Shown piece after piece: positions 1-7,322 of a stretch of 15,368 nt of DNA; the first letter of the stretch is position 1; each line of letters begins with the position of its first letter. The notes below the pieces were generated by a model. The model saw only the letters and a list, made by a program, of their open reading frames with translations, did not search any database and had not been told where the DNA came from. A program made the translations under genes and the position numbers. This DNA is from Sphingobacterium sp. UBA1575 (GTDB lineage: Bacteria > Bacteroidota > Bacteroidia > Sphingobacteriales > Sphingobacteriaceae), in NCBI GenBank assembly GCA_002322865.1, contig DCOH01000053.1, positions 1,591-16,958 on the forward strand, read 5' to 3'.

Positions 1-2777
1 GTGAAGCCCTGGCGGGTCAAGTTGCCAATTTAAACATTGGGGTTAGCGATGGGAAACCAGGTCGAGGAGCCTCCTTTAATATTCGAGGAAATACTTCTAT
101 AAATGGGGGGTCTCCATTAATTTTATTGGACGGTGTTCCTATTAGTTCCTTTGAATTAAATAACATTTCTCCACAAAGTATTGAAAACATATCCATTTTA
201 AAGGATGCTTCATCAGCTGCTATTTATGGAGCGAGGGCTGCCTATGGGGTTATTTTAATCACCACAAAAGAAGGAAAAGATGGAAAAACGCAAATAAACT
301 ACAATAATAACTTTAAATGGGGTAAAGCCACTAAGATTCCTAAAGTATATACGGGATTAGATTATCTAGAAATTCAAGAAAAGGAGTTCAATGGAAATAT
401 TGGTCAGACTTATTATACAGCACCTCAAGTACAATACCCTTATGATGTAGCAAATAATCCTTCGCTACCCCAATATGATTTACAAAATATTGGAGGTAAA
501 TCTACTTTACTTTTGGGTGGTCCTGTGATCAATTATTATGAAGAATGGTTTAGGGAATTTACTCCTGAACAAAATCACAACTTGAGTATTCGTGGTGGAA
601 CCGATAAATACAAATATTTTTTAAGTGGAGATTATAATCACGAAGAAGGAAATTTGAAGTTCAAACCTGAAAAAATTAATCGCTTTAATATTCGTTCAAA
701 TAATAGTTACCAGGTTTCTGAATTTGTAACCATTTTCAGCAAAACCTCGGCAACCATGCGCAGAGATGATATTCCAAACACCTATTTATATGGTTTTAGT
801 TCAAATCCTTGGCGTTTTATAGACAACACCAACCCATTATTGCCAGAAACTATTGAGGTAAATGGAAAGACCATCCCTACAGATATAGGTTTTTACCGAC
901 AATTCATTGAGAAACAATCAGAATACAAAACGAATACTTCTAGTTTCTTAAACACATTTGGAACTGACATTAAACTATTGGAAAATAGTCTGACTTTACA
1001 CGCAGATTTATCCTATATGTATTATCATTGGTATAGAAACCGGTGGTGGGATAATACGGGACCTTATCTTTCTCATTCTTTCAATAATAGGAATACGATA
1101 TTATCTCATTATGCTGATGCAGGTCCGGCAAAAATATATAAAAGTAACACAGAATCTGAAACATTTAATGTAAATGCTTATGCTAACTACAAGAAATCTG
1201 TAGGGTTACATAACTTTGATATCACTTCTGGTTTTACTTTTGAAAATTACACCAACCATTATGAAACCGTAGCCCATCAAAATCCAATTTTAGGTTTAGA
1301 AGAACATTCTATAAACCTTGCTACTGGATTATTTGAAGCTAGCGATGATGATGATAAATATGCTAACAGGAGTATTTTCTTAAGAACTAACTATAATTTC
1401 AACGAAAAATATCTCTTGGAATTGAATGGCATGCATAATCTAACCTCTAAGTTTAGTAAAGACAGAAGAGGGGCATTTTTTGGGTCATTTTCAGCTGCAT
1501 GGAAGATTTCTGAAGAAAACTTTTTCCAACCGTTAAAATCCGTGGTTAATTCTTTAAAAATCAGAGGGTCTTTTGGAGCTTTAGGTAACCAAAACATAGG
1601 ATCATATGATTACCTATCTATCCTAAGCATGAACCGTTCAAATTATCTTTTGGATGGTGAACAGTATACTTATACTTCTGTGCCTAGTCCGAAATCTGAG
1701 AATTTTACATGGGAAACCTCAAAAACAGTAGATGTGGGGTTGGATGCAACTTTTTTAAAAGACCGTCTGAATTTGGTTTTCGATTATTATCAAAGGAACA
1801 CGAATAATATGTTGGCTCCATATCATTCTTTGCCTTCTGTATATGGTGCCGCAGTTCCTAAAGAGAATATAGCCTCTTTGCGTAATAGGGGTTGGGAACT
1901 AACACTAGGATGGCAAGATCAAATAAATGGCAACAACCCATTCCAATACGGAATTAACTTTAATCTTTCCGATTACAATTCTGTTATTACGGATTACTAT
2001 AACCCAACCAATTATCTGGGTGATTATTACATCGGTCAAAATCTTGGTGAAATTTGGGGATTAAACACCTTAGGATTCTTTCAAACAGATGAAGAGGCTA
2101 AAAACAGCCCAATATTACAAACAAATGGTTATCGTCAATTTGTAAGTGCAGGAACAATTAAATTTGAAGATTCTAATAACGATGGTGTCATCAGCCGAGA
2201 GGATTGGACTTTGGAAAAACATGGTGATTATAGAATCATTGGTAATAATACTCCACGTTATCAATATGGAATTAATTTGAATTTTGCATACCGTGGTTTT
2301 GATTTAAGTGCATTCTTTAAAGGCGTTGGAAAAAGAGACATCTACCCATCTGCAGAAACTTCTCAATTTTGGAGTTCTTATAATAGAAAATATCAGGTTT
2401 TACTTGAGCATGCTGTAAAAGATCGTTGGACTCCTGAAAATCCAAATGCTTATTTCCCAAAACCACAGGGTTATCTTGCCTTAGGAAGTAATGACTTGGG
2501 AGTTCCTCAAACTCGGTATTTACAAAATGCAGCGTTTCTTCGTTTGAGCAATATGATAGTTGGTTATTCTATTCCTGCAAAAGTATTTAACAACAAAATT
2601 TCTAATCTTAGAATTTATGCTGCAGGAACGAATTTGTTCGAATGGACGAAGTTACATAAAACATTAGATCCAGAGGGTCTTGCGAAAGATCCTGATGCTG
2701 ATCAAGGGAATGTGGGAATGGGAACAGCATATCCTATTCAGCGCACCTTTGCATTTGGAATTGAACTTGGATTTTAA
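1..2777 (+). CDS. SusC/RagA-family TonB-linked outer-membrane transporter, 5' end outside window
   Basis: Outer-membrane TonB-dependent transporter that with its SusD partner imports an oligomeric nutrient. The reading frame is open from base 3, so the gene starts upstream; the TTG at 126 is not a real start. The visible 924 residues begin inside the plug domain: an ALAGQVANLNI segment, then IRGNTSINGGSPLILLDGVP, then SIENISILKDASSAAIYGARAAYGVILITTK, which are hallmark SusC plug motifs. The rest is a 22-strand-type barrel rich in aromatic and Asn residues. A DSNNDGVISRED loop at 2169-2204 resembles the calcium-binding-like turn common in SusC proteins. The protein ends in LGF; a terminal Phe is the usual barrel-assembly signal. 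SusD begins within a few bases, so the two are co-transcribed. Missing from view are the signal peptide, the carboxypeptidase-regulatory-like domain and the TonB box. Family assignment is secure; the substrate is unknown. Confidence 0.95.
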   Translation, partial: EALAGQVANLNIGVSDGKPGRGASFNIRGNTSINGGSPLILLDGVPISSFELNNISPQSIENISILKDASSAAIYGARAAYGVILITTKEGKDGKTQINYNNNFKWGKATKIPKVYTGLDYLEIQEKEFNGNIGQTYYTAPQVQYPYDVANNPSLPQYDLQNIGGKSTLLLGGPVINYYEEWFREFTPEQNHNLSIRGGTDKYKYFLSGDYNHEEGNLKFKPEKINRFNIRSNNSYQVSEFVTIFSKTSATMRRDDIPNTYLYGFSSNPWRFIDNTNPLLPETIEVNGKTIPTDIGFYRQFIEKQSEYKTNTSSFLNTFGTDIKLLENSLTLHADLSYMYYHWYRNRWWDNTGPYLSHSFNNRNTILSHYADAGPAKIYKSNTESETFNVNAYANYKKSVGLHNFDITSGFTFENYTNHYETVAHQNPILGLEEHSINLATGLFEASDDDDKYANRSIFLRTNYNFNEKYLLELNGMHNLTSKFSKDRRGAFFGSFSAAWKISEENFFQPLKSVVNSLKIRGSFGALGNQNIGSYDYLSILSMNRSNYLLDGEQYTYTSVPSPKSENFTWETSKTVDVGLDATFLKDRLNLVFDYYQRNTNNMLAPYHSLPSVYGAAVPKENIASLRNRGWELTLGWQDQINGNNPFQYGINFNLSDYNSVITDYYNPTNYLGDYYIGQNLGEIWGLNTLGFFQTDEEAKNSPILQTNGYRQFVSAGTIKFEDSNNDGVISREDWTLEKHGDYRIIGNNTPRYQYGINLNFAYRGFDLSAFFKGVGKRDIYPSAETSQFWSSYNRKYQVLLEHAVKDRWTPENPNAYFPKPQGYLALGSNDLGVPQTRYLQNAAFLRLSNMIVGYSIPAKVFNNKISNLRIYAAGTNLFEWTKLHKTLDPEGLAKDPDADQGNVGMGTAYPIQRTFAFGIELGF

Positions 2778-2788
2778 ATTTGAAAAAT

Positions 2789-4540
2789 ATGAAAACTACA
2801 TATATAATTTTTAGCTTATTAATATTTGTTTTTTGCTCCTGCGAATCTCAATTTGACAAATATCCTGAAACTCAAGTTGCAGAATCCCCTGCACTGTTTA
2901 AAAATGAGGCAAGTTTGAAAACGTTTACTGACGGTTTTTATAACAATCTTGATTTTAATGCTATCAAGGAAGATAAAATATCTGATAACATGGAACATAT
3001 TACAACTCCTCCTAATATCCGCACATCAATCTATACTATGCCAACCGCATTAGGGAGTGGTGGTTGGAATTGGGGGGAGCTTAGAAACCTCAATTACTTT
3101 ATCCAGAATGTGAATCTTCACACAGAAGATGTCGCGTTAAAAAACAAAAACCTGGCAGTAGCTAAGTTTTTCAGAGCCTGGTTTTATTTCAAAAAAGTAA
3201 AAACTTTTGGAGATGTACCTTGGTATTCTGAAGCGCTAAAAACATCAGATGAAGAATTATTATATAAAGGTCGTGACCCTAGAACCTTAGTTATGGATAG
3301 CGTTATGAAAGATTTAGACTTTGCAATTGCGAATCTAGGCGATGGAATGAGTAAAAATAGAGTCACAAAATGGACTGCCTTAGCACTTAAATCTAGGATT
3401 GCACTTTTTGAAGGAAGTTTCCGGAAATATCATAATTATGCGAATCTCCCTGATGCTGACAAATTTATTATTGCAGCAAAGGATGCAGCAAAAGCATTAA
3501 TAGATTCTAAAAAATATAGTTTATACAGTACTGGAAAAGCAGAAACAGATTATGCAAGTATGTTTCAGGCGGCAGCAGCTCCAACGAATGAAGTAATATT
3601 AGCGCGCTCTTCAAGTCAGAACTTTATTTATTACACGCCGGAATTCACGTCTACCTCCAATGGTAATTATGGTGCAACTCACTCTTTGGTCAGCGACTAT
3701 GCAATGATCGACGGAAACTCCTATTATCGTGCAAATGGAGGAAACATAGGAAGCAAATCTTATTTTGAAGAATTTCAGAATAGAGACCTCAGATTGAAAC
3801 AATCTGTGGTTTTCCCAGGATATATTCGAATTGGAACGACTAATATTGCAGTAAATGATTTTGCAGAAAACAGAACGGGTTATCAAGTCACAAAACGTGT
3901 TGGAGCACCAATTGAGGATCAAGGAAGTGATAGCCGTGATGCTATTTTAATTCGATATGCTGAAGTATTATTAAATTACGCAGAAGCCCGAGCAATCCTT
4001 GGTGAATTAAATCAAGAGGATCTTAACTTGACAGTAAATGCTTTGAGAAAAAGAGCAGGAATTACTCAACAACTAATCTTGCCTTTGACTACCGATCAAC
4101 TTCAGTTAAATAGATATAAAAGAACAAGTGATGCAAATGTTTTGGAGATTTGTCGAGAACGTCGCGTTGAACTTGCCTTTGAAGGATTACGCAAGGATGA
4201 TTTACTTAGATGGAATGAAGGACATTTATTTAGAACGGAATATACCGGCATTTACATTAAGGGTTTTAACCAGTTAATAGACTTGGACAATGATGGTAAA
4301 CCAGATCTATATGTAATTAAAAGTACTGACAATGCTCCAACTAACAAAGTCTCTGGGGTACAATATTTCAAATTGTCAGCAGTGAATGGTTTAACAGAGG
4401 GTGAATCAGGAAGATTAATGCCCTATAAGAATGCTAAAAAAACGTTTGAAAATTGGGAATATTTGAACCCCATTCCGATTGAAGAACTTACTCTTAATCC
4501 AAAATTAAAACAAAACGAAGGTTGGGATAAAATCAAATAA
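2789..4540 (+). CDS. SusD/RagB-family nutrient-binding outer-membrane lipoprotein
   Basis: Surface lipoprotein that forms the lid of the SusC channel and binds the substrate. An in-frame TTG lies at 2780, but I prefer the ATG at 2789, which gives a compact lipoprotein signal (MKTTYIIFSLLIFVFCSC) with Cys18 as the probable acylated residue after Ser17; Cys16 follows Phe and is a poor site. The mature start ESQFDKYPET and the C-terminal PIPIEELTLNPKLKQNEGW are typical of SusD. Helical TPR-like stretches lie between them (for example AKFFRAWFYFKKVKTFGDVPW, the usual RA.YYF.L...YGDVP motif). A DLDNDGKPD loop at 4280-4306 has the spacing of a calcium-binding DxDxDG turn and is likely a family-specific insertion. 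Its 583 residues are ordinary for the family. It follows the SusC stop by 11 bases. The ligand cannot be predicted because no degradative enzyme is adjacent. Confidence 0.95.
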   Translation: MKTTYIIFSLLIFVFCSCESQFDKYPETQVAESPALFKNEASLKTFTDGFYNNLDFNAIKEDKISDNMEHITTPPNIRTSIYTMPTALGSGGWNWGELRNLNYFIQNVNLHTEDVALKNKNLAVAKFFRAWFYFKKVKTFGDVPWYSEALKTSDEELLYKGRDPRTLVMDSVMKDLDFAIANLGDGMSKNRVTKWTALALKSRIALFEGSFRKYHNYANLPDADKFIIAAKDAAKALIDSKKYSLYSTGKAETDYASMFQAAAAPTNEVILARSSSQNFIYYTPEFTSTSNGNYGATHSLVSDYAMIDGNSYYRANGGNIGSKSYFEEFQNRDLRLKQSVVFPGYIRIGTTNIAVNDFAENRTGYQVTKRVGAPIEDQGSDSRDAILIRYAEVLLNYAEARAILGELNQEDLNLTVNALRKRAGITQQLILPLTTDQLQLNRYKRTSDANVLEICRERRVELAFEGLRKDDLLRWNEGHLFRTEYTGIYIKGFNQLIDLDNDGKPDLYVIKSTDNAPTNKVSGVQYFKLSAVNGLTEGESGRLMPYKNAKKTFENWEYLNPIPIEELTLNPKLKQNEGWDKIK

Positions 4541-4542
4541 TC

Positions 4543-5436
4543 ATGAAAAGAATCTGCATAGTTTTAACCCTATTATTGGTAGCTTTTAATATTTCATTTG
4601 GACAACAAGTGTTGAAAAAAGGCTTCTTGGTAGCATGTGGAGATGATAAATTATTTATCATTGACCCTGATAAATCGAACGATAACCATACTGAAATCAT
4701 CTGGAAATGGACAGTAGCTGATGCAAAATCATTGCCGACCGAATACATTCCCTTATTAAAAAGTCTTGATGAGTGTAAACCCGTAATGGGTAATAAAAAA
4801 ATCCTAGTCACGTCTTCCTCTGGAGCAACCATACTCGTTGACATCGCATCAATGGATGTAGAATTTTACGCCAAAACACCGATGGCCCATTCTGTAGATA
4901 TTTTGCCAAATAACAGAATCGTCGTAGCAAATTCTACGCATCCAAAAGGCAATTCTATTGAGCTATATGATCTTAAAAAAAATGAAAGGGTTTTATTTAC
5001 GGATTCCCTATATTCTGGTCATGGAGTAGCCTGGAACCCTAAAGAAAAATTATTATACGTTTTGGGTTATCAACATTTAAAAACCTATTCCTTAGTTAAC
5101 TGGTCTTCTGAAAATCCAAGCTTAAAATTAGAATCTTCCTGGCAATTACCAGACGAAAGTGGACATGATCTGTTCCGTATTGATAATGATAACTTTTTAA
5201 TTTCAACCCACCATTCTGTATTCTTATTTAATAGTAATATTAAATCATTCACAGATTTTACGCAGTTGAAAGGTAAAAAGGACGTCAAATCCGTGAATTA
5301 TTACGCAAAGAAAAATTCATTGATCTATACTGTTGCTGAGGAAAGTTGGTGGACAGAAAATATCTATATGGTCAATCCGAATAAGACCATTAAAATACCA
5401 AATCTCAAATTGTATAAAGTGAGAAAAGCAATCTAA
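4543..5436 (+). CDS. Secreted propeller-like protein, DUF6528-like
   Basis: Exported protein of 297 residues with a clear signal peptide (MKRICIVLTLLLVAFNISFG, probable cleavage before QQ). The mature part consists of repeated short beta-blade-like segments: GFLVACGDDKLFIIDPDK, KILVTSSSGATILVDI, MAHSVDILPNNRIVVANS, GVAWNPKEKLLYVLGYQHLKTYS and HDLFRIDNDNFLISTHHSVFLF. The pattern of a datum read-out followed by a His-containing blade (AHSVDILPNN, GHGVAWNP, SGHDLFRI) matches, from memory, Bacteroidota proteins grouped as DUF6528, which often sit beside SusCD pairs; I could not run a profile search. The fold suggests ligand binding or an enzyme such as a lyase or lactonase, but no catalytic motif identifies one. 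The start ATG lies two bases after the SusD stop, so it belongs to the same operon, and a hairpin follows it. Confidence 0.75.
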   Translation: MKRICIVLTLLLVAFNISFGQQVLKKGFLVACGDDKLFIIDPDKSNDNHTEIIWKWTVADAKSLPTEYIPLLKSLDECKPVMGNKKILVTSSSGATILVDIASMDVEFYAKTPMAHSVDILPNNRIVVANSTHPKGNSIELYDLKKNERVLFTDSLYSGHGVAWNPKEKLLYVLGYQHLKTYSLVNWSSENPSLKLESSWQLPDESGHDLFRIDNDNFLISTHHSVFLFNSNIKSFTDFTQLKGKKDVKSVNYYAKKNSLIYTVAEESWWTENIYMVNPNKTIKIPNLKLYKVRKAI

Positions 5437-5447
5437 TTTTTTTTTTT
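5437..5447 (+). other. 11-base T tract directly after the stop codon
   Basis: Eleven consecutive T follow the TAA at 5434-5436. No stable hairpin is visible immediately 5' of the tract in the coding sequence, so it is not a standard intrinsic terminator by itself. It may contribute to RNA polymerase pausing ahead of the hairpin at 5462-5485, or it may be a slippage-prone homopolymer. Confidence 0.5.
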
Positions 5448-5461
5448 GGTTAAAGGCATAT

Positions 5462-5493
5462 GTGGTCGGATGAAAATCTGACCACTTCTGTTT
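5462..5493 (+). terminator. Probable intrinsic terminator of the first SusCD operon
   Basis: A 10-base-pair stem, GTGGTCGGAT (5462-5471) with ATCTGACCAC (5476-5485), encloses a GAAA tetraloop. It is perfect apart from one G-U pair at G5468 and T5479. A moderately T-rich run, TTCTGTTT, follows. The hairpin lies 25 bases after the end of the propeller-like gene and before the next gene. The weak U-tract lowers confidence; in the reverse orientation the hairpin is followed by A residues, so it would act on + strand transcripts only. Confidence 0.6.
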
Positions 5494-5602
5494 AAAGGGC
5501 ATAAAATAAATATTTATTCTTCAATCAACTTTCTTTAATAATTGATGAAAAAAACCATAAATATTTTATGGAAAATTACTCCTTTCCATATCATTATACT
5601 AT

Positions 5603-6217
5603 ATGAAAACAATCAAATTTTTAGCCTTATTTTTTTTAGTATCAAGTACAATACTATTAAAAGCCCAAACTCCTTTTGAAGAGACCACCAATTATTTCAG
5701 GACAGATACTACTGCGAGATTGATGTGGAGTTTATATAAAAAGGTACCCTCTAATTATAATGTAGATATGGGAGAATCGGTTCCTTTTCTATATAGACCT
5801 ATTGATTATACAAGTGGTTTATATGACTTGCCGAATAAACCAAATTTAAAAGTTAAAGCTTTTTTGTTATTAGTATTTGACAAAAGAGATAGTCTAATTG
5901 AAATTAAATTAGCAGAATACCAATCAATTTCTTTTAATAAAATATACAAAAATATAGGAATAGGTGATCATATTACTTTCGTGAACAAAGATACAGTGGG
6001 TTATACACAGGACCAGATAAACAAGATGAAAAGAGGTATTGCCCCATACTCCTTAGAAGTTATCAATCATATTTTTGAAATTACCAAAAAAATAAAGTTT
6101 AGTAGACCACCATTATACCCAGATGAAGATTTTACGGACAGAAATCTTTCATGTATTTATGTGCGTATAAACGAAGAACTTTTTTATAAAGAATATAAGA
6201 AATTATATGAAGAATAA
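5603..6217 (+). CDS. Hypothetical secreted protein, 204 residues
   Basis: I do not recognise this family. An N-terminal signal peptide is clear (MKTIKFLALFFLVSSTILLKA, cleavage likely before QTPFEE), so the protein is exported to the periplasm or beyond. No Cys lies at the cleavage site, so it is not a lipoprotein. The mature part is charged and moderately hydrophobic, with no second membrane segment. A central FLLLVFDKRDSLIEIKLAEY stretch looks like paired beta strands, and the C-terminus is Lys-, Tyr- and Glu-rich. It has its own start region after the preceding terminator, so it is probably monocistronic, and it converges on the small minus-strand gene at 6283-6579. I found no TAnnTTTG element in its upstream region. 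Orphan lineage-restricted proteins of this kind are common in Bacteroidota accessory regions. The coding call rests on length, the signal peptide and frame integrity. Confidence 0.75.
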   Translation: MKTIKFLALFFLVSSTILLKAQTPFEETTNYFRTDTTARLMWSLYKKVPSNYNVDMGESVPFLYRPIDYTSGLYDLPNKPNLKVKAFLLLVFDKRDSLIEIKLAEYQSISFNKIYKNIGIGDHITFVNKDTVGYTQDQINKMKRGIAPYSLEVINHIFEITKKIKFSRPPLYPDEDFTDRNLSCIYVRINEELFYKEYKKLYEE

Positions 6218-6220
6218 TTC

Positions 6221-6257
6221 TTGAAGTACCTACAATCTATATAATAAATTACTTCAA
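6221..6257. repeat. Inverted repeat between convergent genes
   Basis: TTGAAGTA (6221-6228) and TACTTCAA (6250-6257) form a perfect 8-base inverted repeat with a 21-base AT-rich spacer. It lies between the convergent stops at 6217 and 6283. The location suggests a weak bidirectional terminator, but the long loop and low GC make this uncertain. Confidence 0.35.
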
Positions 6258-6282
6258 TAAATTGGATTATTTCGAATGATAA

Positions 6283-6579
6283 CTATTTCTCTATATTTTT
6301 ATTTGATCTATACTTTAAAAATTCTTTGAAGAACTTATCAAGTGGTATTTTTTCAAGTTCTGTAATGGAATATATTGTTGATAACGGAATATTATAATTT
6401 TTTGAAGAGTCATTGATTTTTGTGAATATTGAATTGGAAAGGTCACATGCTTTTGCATAATCTTTTTGCATTACGGCTTTTCCATTAATCTTATAAGGAC
6501 TTAAAAATTTTTCCCTAATAAATTGATTTAAGTCTTTGTTCAATTCAATTACTCTAATTTTTTCCTCTTTTTTTGTCAT
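6283..6579 (-). CDS. Small helix-turn-helix-like protein, 98 residues
   Basis: Small basic protein without signal peptide or membrane segment, so cytoplasmic. Residues 37-88, from MQKDYAKACDLSNSIFTKI through YNIPLSTIYSITELEKIPLDKFF, have the layout of an XRE/Cro-type domain: a first helix, a recognition-helix region after the turn, and a C-terminal helix with the IPLDKFF ending seen in many Bacteroidota XRE regulators (commonly ISLKDFF). The N-terminus is strongly charged (MTKKEEKIRVIELNKDLNQFIREKF). This makes it a likely DNA-binding regulator, but the helix-turn-helix is divergent and I would not assign a target. The ATG at 6579 is the first Met and is preceded by an AT-rich stretch with no Shine-Dalgarno sequence. 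It is a single gene facing the secreted orphan at 5603-6217; the relation between the two is unknown. Confidence 0.7.
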   Translation of the reverse strand: MTKKEEKIRVIELNKDLNQFIREKFLSPYKINGKAVMQKDYAKACDLSNSIFTKINDSSKNYNIPLSTIYSITELEKIPLDKFFKEFLKYRSNKNIEK

Positions 6580-6648
6580 TATTGCTCTATTTGTAAATTA
6601 TTTTAAAACTTTTCTATTTCTCTATAGTAAAATGTAAATTGTTATTAC

Positions 6649-6656
6649 TATCTTTG
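6649..6656 (+). promoter_or_regulatory. Possible Bacteroidota -7 element (TATCTTTG)
   Basis: TATCTTTG matches the TAnnTTTG consensus of the Bacteroidota primary sigma factor. Transcription from it would run into the hairpin region at 6767-6890. No TTTG -33 element stands at the expected distance, and a second TATCTTTG occurs at 6780-6787 inside a loop, so chance occurrence in AT-rich DNA is a real alternative. Confidence 0.25.
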
Positions 6657-6766
6657 AATTAGATAGTTACAGTAAATTAATAGTGAAGATTACTTCACGT
6701 ATACGATGTTGCTCAAAATTGGAAACCGCAAAATTATCCCCTTTGAGTTACCTTGGGATCGCTTAT

Positions 6767-6897
6767 TATTAGATTTTTTTATCTTTGATATCAATCTAAT
6801 AGGGCGAGTCCCATGTTTCTTCGGGGGAAATGACTTAAGTCATGGGCTCTTTGCGGTGCCTCAATCGAAGACATGGGGCTCGTCCTATTTATTTTAG
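6767..6897 (+). ncRNA. Candidate structured RNA or palindromic element with a 24-pair stem
   Basis: The main stem joins 6798-6823 with 6866-6889 as 24 pairs, with a 2-base bulge (TT) on the left arm. The two positions that are not Watson-Crick, G6804 with T6883 and T6809 with G6878, are G-U pairs if the + strand is transcribed and A-C mismatches if the minus strand is. Inside the 42-base apical region is a perfect palindrome ATGACTTAAGTCAT (6830-6843). A competing upstream stem pairs TATTAGATT (6767-6775) with AATCTAATA (6793-6801) and overlaps the foot of the main stem by four bases. CATGGGCTC (6841-6849) could also pair with the left arm. The right arm is followed by TTTATTTTA, like the end of a terminator. 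It could be a small RNA, a leader-like switch or a degenerate mobile element; I do not recognise a known RNA family. Confidence 0.4.
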
Positions 6898-7249
6898 GAT
6901 CATCTGCACTCTTCAATTGTGATCATCGTTTTATAACCTTTTAGATTATGATACGAAAAAGAAAAGATCAAGAAATTATCCTAGGACTACCATTTCATGT
7001 CCACAAAAGTTATTATAATACCAATAGACCTATTTTCAGGAGAATCATATATCATTAATGTATATTTTGCTAATATGATTAGTTAAAAATCAATGTCTTA
7101 TTTTATTACATTATTAAAATAAAAGAACGCCGTCCTTCATGTTTTAGCTTGGAAACTAAATTCAATCGGACAAGGATATTAAATTTTATTATGACGAAAT
7201 AAAACTAACTATTCTCATCCACTTTCCAAAGTTTCTTAAGTGATAATAA

Positions 7250-7267
7250 CTCCCCAAAAATGGGGAG
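7250..7267 (+). promoter_or_regulatory. GC-rich hairpin in the leader of the second uptake operon
   Basis: CTCCCC (7250-7255) and GGGGAG (7262-7267) form a perfect 6-pair stem with an AAAAAT loop, 55 bases before the ATG at 7323. The flanks AATAAC (7245-7250) and GTTATT (7276-7281) are also complementary and could extend it. It stands out in an AT-rich leader. No T tract follows, so an intrinsic terminator is unlikely; an mRNA-stability or regulatory leader element is possible. Confidence 0.4.
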
Positions 7268-7322
7268 GAAGGTCGGTTATTGCTTAATATTTTTCAAAAA
7301 CCAATTATTAAACACCTAAAAA

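Larger units (their letters stand above)
6580..7322. other. Long intergenic region without a convincing gene
   Basis: This gap of about 740 bases separates the small HTH-like gene from the second uptake operon. A 63-codon + strand frame at 6706-6897 exists, but it runs straight through the hairpin described separately and has no family resemblance, so I do not call it a gene. AT-rich hairpins are visible at 7098-7122 (TTATTTTA with TAAAATAA, 9-base loop) and 7184-7204 (TTTTATT with AATAAAA, 7-base loop). A GC-rich hairpin lies at 7250-7267. The promoter of the thioredoxin-SusC-SusD operon should lie in the right half, but I found no exact TAnnTTTG element there on the + strand. Confidence 0.6.

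Noticed and set aside
3611..3922. 103-codon minus-strand frame opposite SusD
   Set aside because: Antisense to a clear SusD gene and without signal, motif or promoter support.
6791..6874. 27-codon minus-strand frame (starts MSSIEAPQRAHD) inside the hairpin
   Set aside because: Very short, contained in the palindromic element, and no supporting start signal; only worth revisiting if the same peptide recurs elsewhere.
6706..6897. 63-codon + strand reading frame in the large intergenic gap
   Set aside because: It spans the two arms of the hairpin, has no recognisable domain or start context, and its sequence is better explained by the repeat or RNA structure.
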